DNA from: Solirubrobacter ginsenosidimutans
GTDB taxonomy: Bacteria > Actinomycetota > Thermoleophilia > Solirubrobacterales > Solirubrobacteraceae
Reading direction: 5' to 3'
DNA: 64,000 nucleotides
Assembly: GCF_027587205.1 (NCBI RefSeq)
Contig: NZ_JAPDOD010000037.1
Location: 33,298-97,297, forward strand
The notes beneath the pieces are model-generated. The model worked only from the letters and a program-made list of their open reading frames with translations, ran no database searches and was not told the origin of the DNA. This document shows, piece by piece, positions 33,267 to 42,024 of the stretch. The position numbers and the translations under genes are program-made. Numbering within the stretch: position 1 is the first letter of the stretch; each line of letters starts with the position of its first letter.

Positions 33267-36057
33267 AGGTCCGCTCGCCGTATTCGTCGCGGTGCTGGCC
33301 ATCGCGGGGCTCGCCGCGTTGGGCTACATGACCAAGTCGCGCGAGGTCATCGCCTCGACGCCCTCGGCCTACACCGGCCTGACCGTGCCGTTGCCGGTTC
33401 CCGCCAAGGGCGAGGCCTGCGCGGACGAGATCCTCTTCGACACCAACGCCGGAATCGCGCGGTTCGGGGCGACCGCGCCGGCGGGCGCGCCCGCCCCGGC
33501 GATCGAGGTCACGGCGCAGGGCTACCCCACGGGCGAGTACCGGAGCGACTACCGCTCGTCATACCGCGTCGCGGGCGGGTGGACCGGCCAGCGCCAACTC
33601 GACGTTCCGCTGCAGCCGCCGCCGAAGGCGGTCTTCGGCACGCTGTGCGTGCGGGTGCTCGACGATCGCGCGATCGATCTGGTCGGCACCGAGGACGGCC
33701 GCGCGTTCGCCCGCCCGACAGTGCGGGTCAACGGGGTGGTGTCGCCGCTCGAGCTGACGCTGCGGCTGATGGAGCCGGGCCGTCACAGCTACCTCTCCCG
33801 GCTCGGGCAGATGACGACCCACGCGTCGACGCTGAAGCCGTTCGGGGCGTGGTGGATGTGGGTGCTGGCACTCGCGCTCCTGGTCGTGGCGCCGCTCGGG
33901 GTCTGGGCGACGATCCGTACCGCCTTGGCCACGGATGCCGGTCTTGCCGAAGACCGTCCCGCCCCGATGGGCCCGATCCCGTCGGAGCGCGTGCGGCGCT
34001 GGTACGCGGCGGTCCCCGTCTGGGGGCGGATCGCCGTCGCCCTCGCGGTGGTGACGGCGTGGCTCTTCTACTGGGGCCTGAACACGCACGTGTTCCAGAA
34101 CGACGAGGACCAGTACGTCTACCTGTCGCGCTGGTTGTGGACCGACTTCCCGCGATCGCTGTGGAACTTCGACGTCTACGGGCGGGGGCTCCAGCGGCTC
34201 GAGGTCTGGATGCTCGCGCTCCCGGCGGTGCTCACGGACTCGCCGTGGTCGCTGGCGCTCGGGCGGCTGCTCAACGCGGCCGCGTTCGTCTCCACGGCGA
34301 TCCCCGTCTACCTCATCGGCCGGATCCTCGGGCTGCGGCCGCGCTGGGCGGCGCTGCCCGCGCTGCTGAGCGCCGTCGTGCCGTGGGCGGTCGTCACCAC
34401 CGCGTTGCTGACCGAGAACCTGGCGTATCCGGCCTTCGTGTGGGTGCTCTACACCACGGTGCGGACCACGCTGCGTCCCAGCCCGGGCAACGACGTGCTC
34501 GCGCTCGTCGCCATCCTCGTCGCCGGTCTCTCGCGCAGCGCGCTGCTGGCGCTGGCGCCGATGCTGCCGCTGACCGTCCTCGCCACCAGCTGGCGCTGCG
34601 GATCGATCAGGACGGTGCTGCGCGACCACGTCGTGCTGTGGGGCACGATCGCGGTCGCGCTCGTCGCCGTCGTCCCCGGGTTGGCCGGCGTCGGCCCGAC
34701 GAGCGGGCTGGCGACGCGCCTCGCGGGCGGGTACGGCACGCCGTGGAACATCGGCGTCTGGACCCTGGTCGAGAAGAGCGGGCGCTATTTCTCGCGGATC
34801 GTCACCGGGACGGGCTTCTTCGCCGCGGCGGCCGGCGTGCCGTGGCTGGCCGTCCAGCTCGCCCGGACGCGCGATCCGGCGCGGTTCGCGTTCTCGTTCG
34901 GTGCCGTCGTGAGCGCGCTGCTGCTGTTCTACGCGCTCGGGAGCGCCGGCCCGGACGAGCGCTACATCGTCTACCTGGCGCCGCTGGTGCTGCTGCCGGC
35001 GGTGACGGCGCTCGCGCTGCGCGAGCTGACGCCGCTCGGGCTCGGGATCGGCTCGGTGCTGGCGGCGGCGCTCGTGCTGGCCGAGCCCTGGCAGTCCGAT
35101 CAGGGCCCGTTCATGTTCTTCATCTGGCCGGCGGAGACGTTCTACGCGCGGACGGCCGGGCTGCGCCTGGACTCGTGGCTTCCCGGCGACGCCGGGACGG
35201 CGCTGGCGATCGTCGGCCTCGCGCTCGGGCTGGCCGGGGTCGCGGTCGCGATGATGCTCAAGTGGGCGCCCGCACGCTTGGCGGGCGCGCCCGCGGTCGT
35301 GCTCGTCGCCGCGGTGGCGCTCTCGATCCCCTTGCAGGCGAACTACGCGCTGTCCAAGCACGTCGACGGCGCCGGCAGCAGGTCGGGCCCCGGCCTGCGG
35401 GCGCGCGCGTTCGTGGACAGCAACGTGCCGCACGGCGCGACCGTCGGCGAGCTCGCCCTCGGAGTGGGACAGACCGCGGACTTCACCTACACGTGGCAGG
35501 AAGTGCAGTTCTACAACCAGCGTGTCAAGACCGTCTTCGCGCCCCCCGGACCCAACGCGGCGGCCGTGCCACCGGGTGACGCGCTGGTCAGCGGCGTCGA
35601 GTACGACGACGCGACCGGGCTGGTGCGCTCGCCACGCCCGCTCACCGACTACATGGTGGTGCCGACGCAGCCTGAGGGCGCGCATCTCGCGGGCGATGTC
35701 GTCGCGTCGCTCTCGTACATCCCGGTCGCCCTGTTGAAGGTCGCCAAGCCCGCGCGCATGCTCTGGCGCGGTTCCGGGTTCGCCCTCGACGGGACGCCGC
35801 CTCCGACGGGCGGCGACGTCCGCGTCTACGGGCGAGGGACCTGCGCGGGCGTCGGACTCGCCGCGCCGGCCGGTGCCGATGCGACCTGGCGGATCGAAGG
35901 CGACGACGGGCGTGTGTCGACGGGGACGATCCCCGCCGGCAAGACCGGCTCGATCAAGGTGCCGTTGCCGCAGCTCGCCGCGCGCGGCTACGGCGATCTG
36001 AAGCTCACGGGCACGGCGCGAGTGTTCGCTGCCACGGTGTATCCCACGTGTGCCTGA
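33259..36057 (+). CDS. Fusion: membrane-anchored beta-domain plus GT39-like GT-C glycosyltransferase
   Basis: 932 residues. Residues 1-230 repeat the layout of the stand-alone protein at 18110: TM, beta-rich region, 'THASTLKPFGAWWMWVLAL' second TM. From ~255 follows a GT-C part with ~11 TMs, the outer-loop acidic cluster 'FQNDEDQYVYLSRWLW', 'LLTENLAYPAFVW', and 'AGPDERYIVYLAPLVLLP'. The C-terminal ~300 residues are extracytoplasmic with repeated strands. At 18-22 kb the same two parts are separate genes flanking an inverted DUF2142 gene. The substrate is unknown. Confidence 0.72.
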   Translation: MGRGPLAVFVAVLAIAGLAALGYMTKSREVIASTPSAYTGLTVPLPVPAKGEACADEILFDTNAGIARFGATAPAGAPAPAIEVTAQGYPTGEYRSDYRSSYRVAGGWTGQRQLDVPLQPPPKAVFGTLCVRVLDDRAIDLVGTEDGRAFARPTVRVNGVVSPLELTLRLMEPGRHSYLSRLGQMTTHASTLKPFGAWWMWVLALALLVVAPLGVWATIRTALATDAGLAEDRPAPMGPIPSERVRRWYAAVPVWGRIAVALAVVTAWLFYWGLNTHVFQNDEDQYVYLSRWLWTDFPRSLWNFDVYGRGLQRLEVWMLALPAVLTDSPWSLALGRLLNAAAFVSTAIPVYLIGRILGLRPRWAALPALLSAVVPWAVVTTALLTENLAYPAFVWVLYTTVRTTLRPSPGNDVLALVAILVAGLSRSALLALAPMLPLTVLATSWRCGSIRTVLRDHVVLWGTIAVALVAVVPGLAGVGPTSGLATRLAGGYGTPWNIGVWTLVEKSGRYFSRIVTGTGFFAAAAGVPWLAVQLARTRDPARFAFSFGAVVSALLLFYALGSAGPDERYIVYLAPLVLLPAVTALALRELTPLGLGIGSVLAAALVLAEPWQSDQGPFMFFIWPAETFYARTAGLRLDSWLPGDAGTALAIVGLALGLAGVAVAMMLKWAPARLAGAPAVVLVAAVALSIPLQANYALSKHVDGAGSRSGPGLRARAFVDSNVPHGATVGELALGVGQTADFTYTWQEVQFYNQRVKTVFAPPGPNAAAVPPGDALVSGVEYDDATGLVRSPRPLTDYMVVPTQPEGAHLAGDVVASLSYIPVALLKVAKPARMLWRGSGFALDGTPPPTGGDVRVYGRGTCAGVGLAAPAGADATWRIEGDDGRVSTGTIPAGKTGSIKVPLPQLAARGYGDLKLTGTARVFAATVYPTCA

Positions 36058-36070
36058 CAGAATGACCGCG

Positions 36071-37024
36071 ATGCAGGTGTCCCCGGCCCGCTATCGCCAG
36101 ATCGCCTACGCCGCGCTTGGCGTGTGCACCTTGATCGTCTTCACCGGCGCCGCCGTGCGGCTGACCGGCTCCGGCCTGGGCTGTCCCAGCTGGCCGCGCT
36201 GCGAGGGAACGCGACTGACGCCGGAGCTCAAGACCCACGGCATCATCGAGTTCTCCAACCGCGTGATGACATCCGTGGTGGCGATCCCGTGCCTGGCCGC
36301 GGCGATCCTGGCGTGGTTCCGGCGCCCGCTCCGGCGCGACCTGGCGTGGATCGCGCTGGCGCTGCCGCTCGGCGTGCTCGGGCAGGCCGTGATGGGCGGG
36401 CTGACCGTGATCTACGGGCTCGCGCCTGGGTGGGTGATCGGGCACTTCCTGATGTCGATGGCGCTGCTGGTCGCCGCCGTGGCCCTGGCCTGGCGGGCGA
36501 CGTTCGAGCCCGGCGAGCGACCACGCTCGTCCGACAAGCTCTCGGTCTGGTCGGTGCGGCTGCTGCTGATCCCGGGCTTCATCACCTTGGCGCTGGGCAC
36601 GATCGCGACCGCCGCCGGCCCGCACGCGGGCGGCGAGGGAACCGGGGACGTCGTGGTCCGGCTGAAGTGGCGCGGGGCCGACACGCTCGACTGGGCGATC
36701 CACCAGCACGGCGCGCTGGCCACGTTCCTGGGTCTCGCGGCGATCGGCGTGTGGTTCCTCGTCCGCGCGCGCAAGATGAACGCCGCGACGCAGAACGCGG
36801 TGACCGCGGTGTGCGTCCTGCTGGCGTGCCAAGGCCTCGTCGGCCTGGTGCAGTACTCGCTCGAGCTGCCGGCCGAGATCGTGTGGTTCCACGTCGTGCT
36901 GAGCGCGCTGACGTGGATCGCGCTGCTGGCCGCGACGGCGGCGGCCGGGCGGCTCGGGCAGCCCGTCGCCCCGCCGGATCGGCCCGCCGAACCGGCGGCG
37001 CGAGAGCTCGCGGCCAGCCGGTGA
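36071..37024 (+). CDS. ctaA: Heme A synthase (COX15/CtaA)
   Basis: 317 residues with eight TMs in two four-helix halves. 'FTGAAVRLTGSGLGCPSWPRC' (Cys pair and RLTGSGLG) and 'HGIIEFSNRVMTS' with the heme His mark the first half; 'GHFLMSMALL', 'WAIHQHGALATFLGL' and 'FHVVLSALTWIALL' supply further His ligands. It oxidises heme O to heme A for aa3-type oxidases. The start at ATG 36071 is favoured because CAGAAT ends 7 nt before; ATG 36062 and GTG 36050 are alternatives. It overlaps the following epimerase gene (GTGA). Confidence 0.92.
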   Translation: MQVSPARYRQIAYAALGVCTLIVFTGAAVRLTGSGLGCPSWPRCEGTRLTPELKTHGIIEFSNRVMTSVVAIPCLAAAILAWFRRPLRRDLAWIALALPLGVLGQAVMGGLTVIYGLAPGWVIGHFLMSMALLVAAVALAWRATFEPGERPRSSDKLSVWSVRLLLIPGFITLALGTIATAAGPHAGGEGTGDVVVRLKWRGADTLDWAIHQHGALATFLGLAAIGVWFLVRARKMNAATQNAVTAVCVLLACQGLVGLVQYSLELPAEIVWFHVVLSALTWIALLAATAAAGRLGQPVAPPDRPAEPAARELAASR

Positions 37025-37926
37025 GAGCACTCGTCACCGGCGGGGCGGGCTTCATCGGCTCGCACCTCGTCGATGTCCTGCAGGAGGCGGGCGACGAGGT
37101 CACGGTCGTCGATCGCCTGCGCACCGAGGCCAACCTGCAGCGCGCGATCGAGCGTGGCGCGCGGCTCGTGTCCGCCGACGTGACGGACGTGCCCGCGATG
37201 CTGGAGGCCTTCGCCGAGGCGCGGCCAGAGGTCGTCTTCCACCTCGCGGCGCAGATCGACGTGCGGCGCTCGGTCGAGGATCCGTCGATGGACGCACACC
37301 AGAACGTGGGCGGGACCGCCGCGATCCTGGAGGCCGCGCGCGTGGGCGGCGCCCGGCGGGTGATCCTCGCGTCGACCGCCGCCGTCTACGGCGATCCGGT
37401 GCGACTGCCGATCGCCGAGGACACCGAGATCGCCCCACTGGCGCCGTACGGCGCCAGCAAGGCCGCCGCTGAGAGCTACCTCGCGCTCTTCAGCCGCGCG
37501 TACGGCCTCTCGACGCTCGCGCTGCGGATGTCGAACGTCTACGGGCCTCGCCAGAGCCCGCACGGCGAGGCGGGGGTGATCGCGATCTGGTGCTCCGCCG
37601 CGGCCGAGGACCGGCCGGTGACGGTGTTCGGCGACGGCGCCCAGACGCGCGACTTCGTCTACGTCGAGGACGTCGTGCGGGGCTTCTTGGCGGCCGCCCA
37701 CACCGCCGACGAGGGCGCGCTCAACCTCTCCACGGGGGTCGAGACCAGCTTGGTCGACCTCGCCGCGACCTTGGGTCTGCGAACCGAGTCCGGGCCGGGC
37801 CGGCTGGGCGAGATCGCTCGCTCCAGCCTCGACCCTTCCGCCGCCGCCGCACGCCTGGGCTGGCGCGCGAGCACGCCGCTGGCCGAGGGTCTTCGGAAGA
37901 CCCTCGCGTCTATGCGAGGGGAGTGA
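37021..37926 (+). CDS. NAD-dependent nucleotide-sugar epimerase/dehydratase (GalE-like)
   Basis: 301 residues, extended SDR. 'VRALVTGGAGFIGSHLVD' is the NAD-binding GxxGxxG, 'HLAAQIDVRRSVEDP' and 'ASTAAVYGDP' contain the catalytic Ser/Thr region, 'YGASKAAAESY' is the YxxxK pair, and 'RMSNVYGPRQSPHGEAGVI' the substrate loop. It likely makes a UDP-sugar for the glycan locus; UDP-glucose 4-epimerase is the best guess. Its 3' end overlaps the convergent carbonic anhydrase gene by 17 nt and contains two competing hairpins. Confidence 0.87.
   Translation: MRALVTGGAGFIGSHLVDVLQEAGDEVTVVDRLRTEANLQRAIERGARLVSADVTDVPAMLEAFAEARPEVVFHLAAQIDVRRSVEDPSMDAHQNVGGTAAILEAARVGGARRVILASTAAVYGDPVRLPIAEDTEIAPLAPYGASKAAAESYLALFSRAYGLSTLALRMSNVYGPRQSPHGEAGVIAIWCSAAAEDRPVTVFGDGAQTRDFVYVEDVVRGFLAAAHTADEGALNLSTGVETSLVDLAATLGLRTESGPGRLGEIARSSLDPSAAAARLGWRASTPLAEGLRKTLASMRGE
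37884..37906. terminator. Bidirectional hairpin inside the convergent gene overlap
   Basis: CGAGGGTCTT pairs with AAGACCCTCG around a CGG loop (10-bp stem). A second stem, CCCTCGC with GCGAGGG, spans 37901-37920 and shares bases with the first, so only one can form. They lie across the ends of the epimerase and carbonic anhydrase genes. Confidence 0.5.
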
Positions 37927-38410
37927 CCTCGCGCAGGCGTCCCGTGTGGACGTCGTAGACGAAGCCGCGCACGGCATCGCGCTTCGGGATGAACGGGCTC
38001 GCCTTGATGCGGCCGATCGAGCTGCGGACGTCGGCGTCGAGGTCGGTGAAGGACTCCGGCGACCACGGGGGCTTGATGCCGGTGTCGCCCTGGATGTCGC
38101 CGCGGAAGCTGTCGTCGGTGAACGTCAGCATGCCGCAGTCGGTGTGATGGATCAGCACGATCTCCTCGGTGCCCAGCAGGCGCTGGGAGATCGCCAGCGA
38201 GCGGATCTCGTCGTCGGTCACGACGCCGCCCGCGTTGCGGATCACGTGCGCGTCGCCGAGCTGGAGCCCGAGCAGGCCGTGCACGTCCAGGCGCGCGTCC
38301 ATGCACGCGACCACCGCGACCTTCTTCGCCGGGGGAAGCGGCAGGTCGCCCTTGTCGAAGGCCGCGGCATAGGCCTCGTTGTTGCGCAGCAGGTCGTCGG
38401 TCACGCTCAT
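37910..38410 (-). CDS. Beta-carbonic anhydrase
   Basis: 166 residues. The Zn ligands are in 'VVACMDARLDV' (Cys-x-Asp-x-Arg) and 'LIHHTDCGMLTF' (His-x2-Cys); 'RNAGGVVTDDEIRSL' is also diagnostic. This is the short beta-class form common in actinobacteria, interconverting CO2 and bicarbonate in the cytoplasm. ATG 38410 is preferred to GTG 38419 because TATTTT ends 7 nt upstream. Confidence 0.93.
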   Translation of the reverse strand: MSVTDDLLRNNEAYAAAFDKGDLPLPPAKKVAVVACMDARLDVHGLLGLQLGDAHVIRNAGGVVTDDEIRSLAISQRLLGTEEIVLIHHTDCGMLTFTDDSFRGDIQGDTGIKPPWSPESFTDLDADVRSSIGRIKASPFIPKRDAVRGFVYDVHTGRLREVTPLA

Positions 38411-38417
38411 GGCACCC

Positions 38418-38423
38418 AAAATA
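38418..38423 (-). promoter_or_regulatory. -10 box TATTTT, leaderless promoter of carbonic anhydrase
   Basis: Minus-strand TATTTT ends 7 nt before ATG 38410. Confidence 0.6.
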
Positions 38424-38463
38424 CCTGAAACGCGGTCGGGTTACGCTCGGCGCGGCGCGGTCT

Positions 38464-38469
38464 TAGACT
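38464..38469 (+). promoter_or_regulatory. -10 box TAGACT for the cupin operon
   Basis: TAGACT ends 10 nt before ATG 38480, predicting a leader of about 4 nt. It starts a run of three coupled genes (cupin, NAD kinase, spermidine-synthase-like). Confidence 0.5.
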
Positions 38470-38479
38470 GCGGGGGCAC

Positions 38480-38839
38480 ATGCCCGAGCTGATCGAGTCC
38501 CCCTCGCGCGTCGAGGCCGCAGGGACCAAGCCGAAGCTGATCGACGAGTACGCCGGTCGCGTCAACAACGGGGAGGAGCGCGTCAGCGTGGCGCACATGC
38601 GCTCCCCGGCGGGGTGGGTCGAGCCCGGCCAGCGCCCGGACTTCGACGAGTACACGCTCGTGATCGGTGGCGCGCTGCACGTCGAGTACGAGGGTGGGTC
38701 GATGGTCGTGGCCACCGGCCAGGCCGTGTTGACGCGCGCTGGGGAATGGGTCCGCTACTCCACGCCGGACGGCGCCGAGTACGTCGCCGTCTGTCTTCCC
38801 GCCTTCTCCCCCGACACCGTCCACCGCGACGAATCGTGA
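38480..38839 (+). CDS. Small cupin-domain protein
   Basis: 119 residues, one beta-barrel. 'RSPAGWVEPGQRPDFDEYTLVIGGALHVEYEGG' contains the cupin motif 1 region with Asp/Glu in place of the second His, and 'VVATGQAVLTRAGEWVRYSTPDGAEY' covers motif 2. Metal binding is therefore uncertain. It overlaps the NAD kinase gene in GTGA. Role unknown; similar small cupins are often enzymes or ligand sensors. Confidence 0.75.
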   Translation: MPELIESPSRVEAAGTKPKLIDEYAGRVNNGEERVSVAHMRSPAGWVEPGQRPDFDEYTLVIGGALHVEYEGGSMVVATGQAVLTRAGEWVRYSTPDGAEYVAVCLPAFSPDTVHRDES

Positions 38840-39705
38840 AACCCGGCGCGATCGGGGTCGTCGTCCATCCGCGGCGCGACAGCCGCGCGATGATCGAGTG
38901 CGTCGTGGCGTGGGCCGACCGGCACGGCAAGGAGGTGCGCGGGCTCGAGGAGGCGCATGAGCTGATGCCGCCCTCGGTGCGCACCGTGCCCGAGGAGCAG
39001 CTGGCGGTCGGCGCGGGCCTGGTGATCGGCCTCGGCGGCGACGGCACGATCCTGCGCGCGTTGAAGCTCGCCACCGAGCACGAGGTGCCGGTGCTCGGCG
39101 TCAACCTCGGCCGGCTCGCCTTCCTCGCCGAGGTCAACCTCGACGAGCTGCCGGGGGCGCTGGACGCGATCGATCGCGACGAGCACTGGATCGAGGAACG
39201 CGCGGTGATGACGGTCACCGGCACGTGCTTCTCGACCCTCTTCACCGCGTTCAACGACTCGGCGCTGTCGCGGATCCCGGGCAACGGCCCCGCGGCGATC
39301 GCCGTCGAGGTCGAGGACGAGATCTTCGCCCGCTACACGGCCGATGCGCTCGTCATCGCCACGCCCACCGGCTCGACGGCCTACTCGTTCGCCGCGGGCG
39401 GGCCGATCGTCTCGCCTCGTCACACCGGCCTGCTGATCACGCCGGTCGCGCCGCACGCCGCGTTCGATCGCGCCGTCTTCCTGCACCCGTCCGAGAAGCT
39501 CCGCGTGCACGTGCTGGACCGCTCGGCGCCGCTGCTGCTCGAGGCCGACGGCCAGCGCGTCGCCGAGCTCACCGCGGGCGACTGCATCCAGTTCGCGATG
39601 AGCGACACCCCGGCGCGGATCCTGCGCCTGCAACCGCAGGGCTTCTACGAGCGCGCCCGGCGCAAGCTCCAGCTGACGGACTCGAGCGAACTCGCGCCCC
39701 AGTGA
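38836..39705 (+). CDS. nadK: NAD kinase
   Basis: 289 residues. 'VIGLGGDGTILRAL' is the GGDGT catalytic motif, 'VLGVNLGRLAFLAEV' the conserved NE/D-like loop, and 'VIATPTGSTAYSFAAGGPIV' the NAD-binding signature. It makes NADP from NAD and ATP or polyphosphate. GTG 38836 overlaps the cupin stop, and its own stop overlaps the next start. Confidence 0.94.
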   Translation: MKPGAIGVVVHPRRDSRAMIECVVAWADRHGKEVRGLEEAHELMPPSVRTVPEEQLAVGAGLVIGLGGDGTILRALKLATEHEVPVLGVNLGRLAFLAEVNLDELPGALDAIDRDEHWIEERAVMTVTGTCFSTLFTAFNDSALSRIPGNGPAAIAVEVEDEIFARYTADALVIATPTGSTAYSFAAGGPIVSPRHTGLLITPVAPHAAFDRAVFLHPSEKLRVHVLDRSAPLLLEADGQRVAELTAGDCIQFAMSDTPARILRLQPQGFYERARRKLQLTDSSELAPQ

Positions 39706-40490
39706 AACGCCAGGGGCGAGAACGGCGTGGCCGGCCGGCTCCGGCGCCCGTCTCGCTCCGCACCGCGCGGGCGTTCGCGGAGGTGATCGCCGATCCGGGG
39801 CATCCGTCGTCGCGGATGTTGCTGCTCGACGGTCGTGAGGCGGGGCAGGTCGACCTGCGCGACCCGCGGGCGCTGGCGTTCGCGTACATGCGGCGGATCG
39901 CCGACCTCGTCGACGCGTTCCGGCCCGCGGGCGCCGGGGTGGACGTGCTGCACGTGGGCGGCGGGGCGTGCGCGCTGCCGCGCTACATCGAGGCGACGCG
40001 GCCACGGTCGCGCCAGCTCGTGTTCGAGATCGACCCGGGCGTCGTCGGGCTGGCCCGCGAGCACTTCGGGCTGCGCGCGTCGCCGCGGCTGCGGGTCAAG
40101 GTCGGTGACGCCGCGGACCTGATCGCCGCGCACGAGGACCGCTCCTTCGACCTTGTCATCGGCGATGCGTTCGACGGCCCGCACGTCCCGGCTCGGCTGT
40201 CCGGCGCGGCGTTCGCGGCCGAGGTCCGGCGGGTGCTGCGGCCGGCCGGGGTCTACGCGCTCAATGTGATCGACGTGCCGCCGCTGGAGGAGGCCCACGA
40301 GCACGCCGCGGTCGTGCACGACGCCTTCGCGCACGTGGTCTGGGTCGCGCCGCCGGGCGTCCTGCGCGGTCGCGCGCCGGGAAACGTCGTGCTGCTCGCG
40401 TCGGCGGTCGCGCTGCCCGTCGCCGCCCTGCAACGCGCCGCGGCCGCCGCCGTCCCGCGAGAGCAGGTCCAGGTTCCCGGCGCCCGCTAG
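39702..40490 (+). CDS. Spermidine synthase-like methyltransferase-fold protein
   Basis: 262 residues. The Rossmann core has 'VDVLHVGGGACALPRYIEA', 'LVFEIDPGVVGLARE' and 'FDLVIGDAFDG', as in the polyamine synthase group, followed by 'LSGAAFAAEVRRVLRPAGVYALNVID'. The N-terminal tetramerisation region of true spermidine synthases is short here and the aminopropyl-acceptor residues are not evident, so it may be another transferase. The TAG stop forms part of the next gene's -10 box. Confidence 0.75.
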   Translation: MKRQGRERRGRPAPAPVSLRTARAFAEVIADPGHPSSRMLLLDGREAGQVDLRDPRALAFAYMRRIADLVDAFRPAGAGVDVLHVGGGACALPRYIEATRPRSRQLVFEIDPGVVGLAREHFGLRASPRLRVKVGDAADLIAAHEDRSFDLVIGDAFDGPHVPARLSGAAFAAEVRRVLRPAGVYALNVIDVPPLEEAHEHAAVVHDAFAHVVWVAPPGVLRGRAPGNVVLLASAVALPVAALQRAAAAAVPREQVQVPGAR

Positions 40491-40493
40491 CGT
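40488..40493 (+). promoter_or_regulatory. -10 box TAGCGT overlapping a stop codon
   Basis: Its TAG is the stop codon of the preceding gene. Seven nt downstream lies an in-frame ATC (40501) rather than ATG or GTG. Confidence 0.45.
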
Positions 40494-40521
40494 CTCTCGC
40501 ATCAATGCTCGGCAGAAGCAG

Positions 40522-42024
40522 TTGGCCCTCGCGGCCGCGATCATGGGCTCGTTCGTCGCGGGCCTGGACGCCACCGTCGTCAACGTCGCACTGCCGTCGA
40601 TCCGTGAGGATCTCGGCGGTGGGCTCGCCGGACAGCAGTGGGTCTCCAACGCCTACCTGCTGACGCTCGGGTCGCTGATCCTCGTCGCCGGTTCGCTCGG
40701 GGATCTCTACGGCGAGCGGCGGGTGTTCTCGATCGGCGTCGCCGGGTTCGGGGTCGTCTCGATGATCTGCGCGCTGGCGCCGACGATCGAGGTGCTGATC
40801 GCGGGGCGGGCGCTGCAGGGGGTGTTCGGCGCGCTGCTCACTCCGAGCGCGCTGGCCGTGATCATCTCGGCGTTCCCGCCTGAGGAGCGCGGCGCCGCGA
40901 TCGGCTCGTGGACGGCGTGGTCGGGGATCGCGATGGTGATCGGGCCGCTGGCGGGCGGGTGGCTCGTGGACACGGCGTCATGGCGCTGGATCTTCGCGAT
41001 CAACGTCCCGTTCGTGCTGGCGACGCTCGTCCTCGTCGCGATCGCGGTGCCGGGGCGGACGGGCGCGCGCCGCAACGTCCAGCTCGACTGGCTCGGCGCG
41101 GTCCTGACCGTGTTCGGCCTCGCCGGCCCGGTGCTGGCGCTGATCCGCCAGCCGGTCGTCGGCTGGAGCTCGCCCGAGGTGTGGGCGGTCGGCCTCGGCG
41201 GCATCGCGCTGCTGGTGCTCTTCGTGCTCCACGAGCGGCGGACGCCGCAGCCGATGCTCCCGCTGGAGCTCTTCAAGCGGCGCAACTTCGCCGTCGGCAA
41301 CATCCAGACGTTCTCGATGTACGGGGGGCTGGGCGCGATGTTCTTCTTCCTCACGCTCTTCCTGCAGCAGGTCGCGGGCTACGAGGCGCTCGAGGCGGGG
41401 ATCGCGACGCTCCCGACGACGCTCGTCATGTTCTCGCTCTCCAAACGAGCGGGGCGGCTCGCGGACCGCTACGGACCGCGGTACTTCATGGGCATCGGGC
41501 CGCTGGTCGCGGCGGTCGGCATCGCGCTGCTGCAGCGGGTTGACCAGGACATCTCCTACTGGACCGAGCTGTTCCCGGCGCTGCTGATCTTCTCGCTCGG
41601 GTTGGTGGCGACGGTCACGCCGTTGACGGCGACGGTGCTCGCGGACGCCGACGAGCGCAACGCCGGCATCGCCTCCGGCGTCAACAACGCCGTCGCACGG
41701 ATCGCGGGCCTGCTCTGCGTCGCCGCGATCGGCGCGGTGGTCAGCGCCGTCTACGCGTCCGACATGACCGGCACCGACGTGACCGACACCTTGGCGGTGA
41801 TCCCGGGGATGCCGCAGTCGGTGGACGCTTCGGTGCACGCGTTCCACGTCGGCGTCGGCGTGTGCGCCGTGCTGGTCGCGCTCGGCGGGGTGCTCGGCCT
41901 GGTCGGCATCCGCAACCCGCGTCGCGAGATCCGCTGCGAGGACTGCGCCTCAGGTGCGCTTTCCGTCCAGTCGCCGCATCCCACCTCCCCGATCGACCGG
42001 GAACCCGCGGCCGCGACCGGGTAA
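40522..42024 (+). CDS. MFS drug exporter, DHA2/EmrB type
   Basis: 500 residues from the conservative TTG start at 40522; 14 predicted TMs. 'GLDATVVNVALPSIREDL' in TM1 is motif D1 of the 14-TM family, 'GSLGDLYGERRVFSIGV' motif A, and 'GPLAGGWLVDTASWRWIFAINVP' motif C plus the WRW(I/L)F segment. The frame is open upstream to ATC 40501, which would add the plausible N-terminus 'NARQKQ' and sits exactly where a leaderless start is expected. The ~45-residue tail is hydrophilic. Likely a proton antiporter. Confidence 0.88.
   Translation: MALAAAIMGSFVAGLDATVVNVALPSIREDLGGGLAGQQWVSNAYLLTLGSLILVAGSLGDLYGERRVFSIGVAGFGVVSMICALAPTIEVLIAGRALQGVFGALLTPSALAVIISAFPPEERGAAIGSWTAWSGIAMVIGPLAGGWLVDTASWRWIFAINVPFVLATLVLVAIAVPGRTGARRNVQLDWLGAVLTVFGLAGPVLALIRQPVVGWSSPEVWAVGLGGIALLVLFVLHERRTPQPMLPLELFKRRNFAVGNIQTFSMYGGLGAMFFFLTLFLQQVAGYEALEAGIATLPTTLVMFSLSKRAGRLADRYGPRYFMGIGPLVAAVGIALLQRVDQDISYWTELFPALLIFSLGLVATVTPLTATVLADADERNAGIASGVNNAVARIAGLLCVAAIGAVVSAVYASDMTGTDVTDTLAVIPGMPQSVDASVHAFHVGVGVCAVLVALGGVLGLVGIRNPRREIRCEDCASGALSVQSPHPTSPIDREPAAATG

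Noticed and set aside
31596..33302. 568-residue minus-strand open frame
   Set aside because: Antisense of the DUF2142 gene with shadow-type composition and no start signals.
33559..35685. 708-residue minus-strand open frame
   Set aside because: Composition is typical of an antisense frame in GC-rich DNA (Arg, His, Gly, Asp), with no domains; it mirrors the fused GT-C gene.
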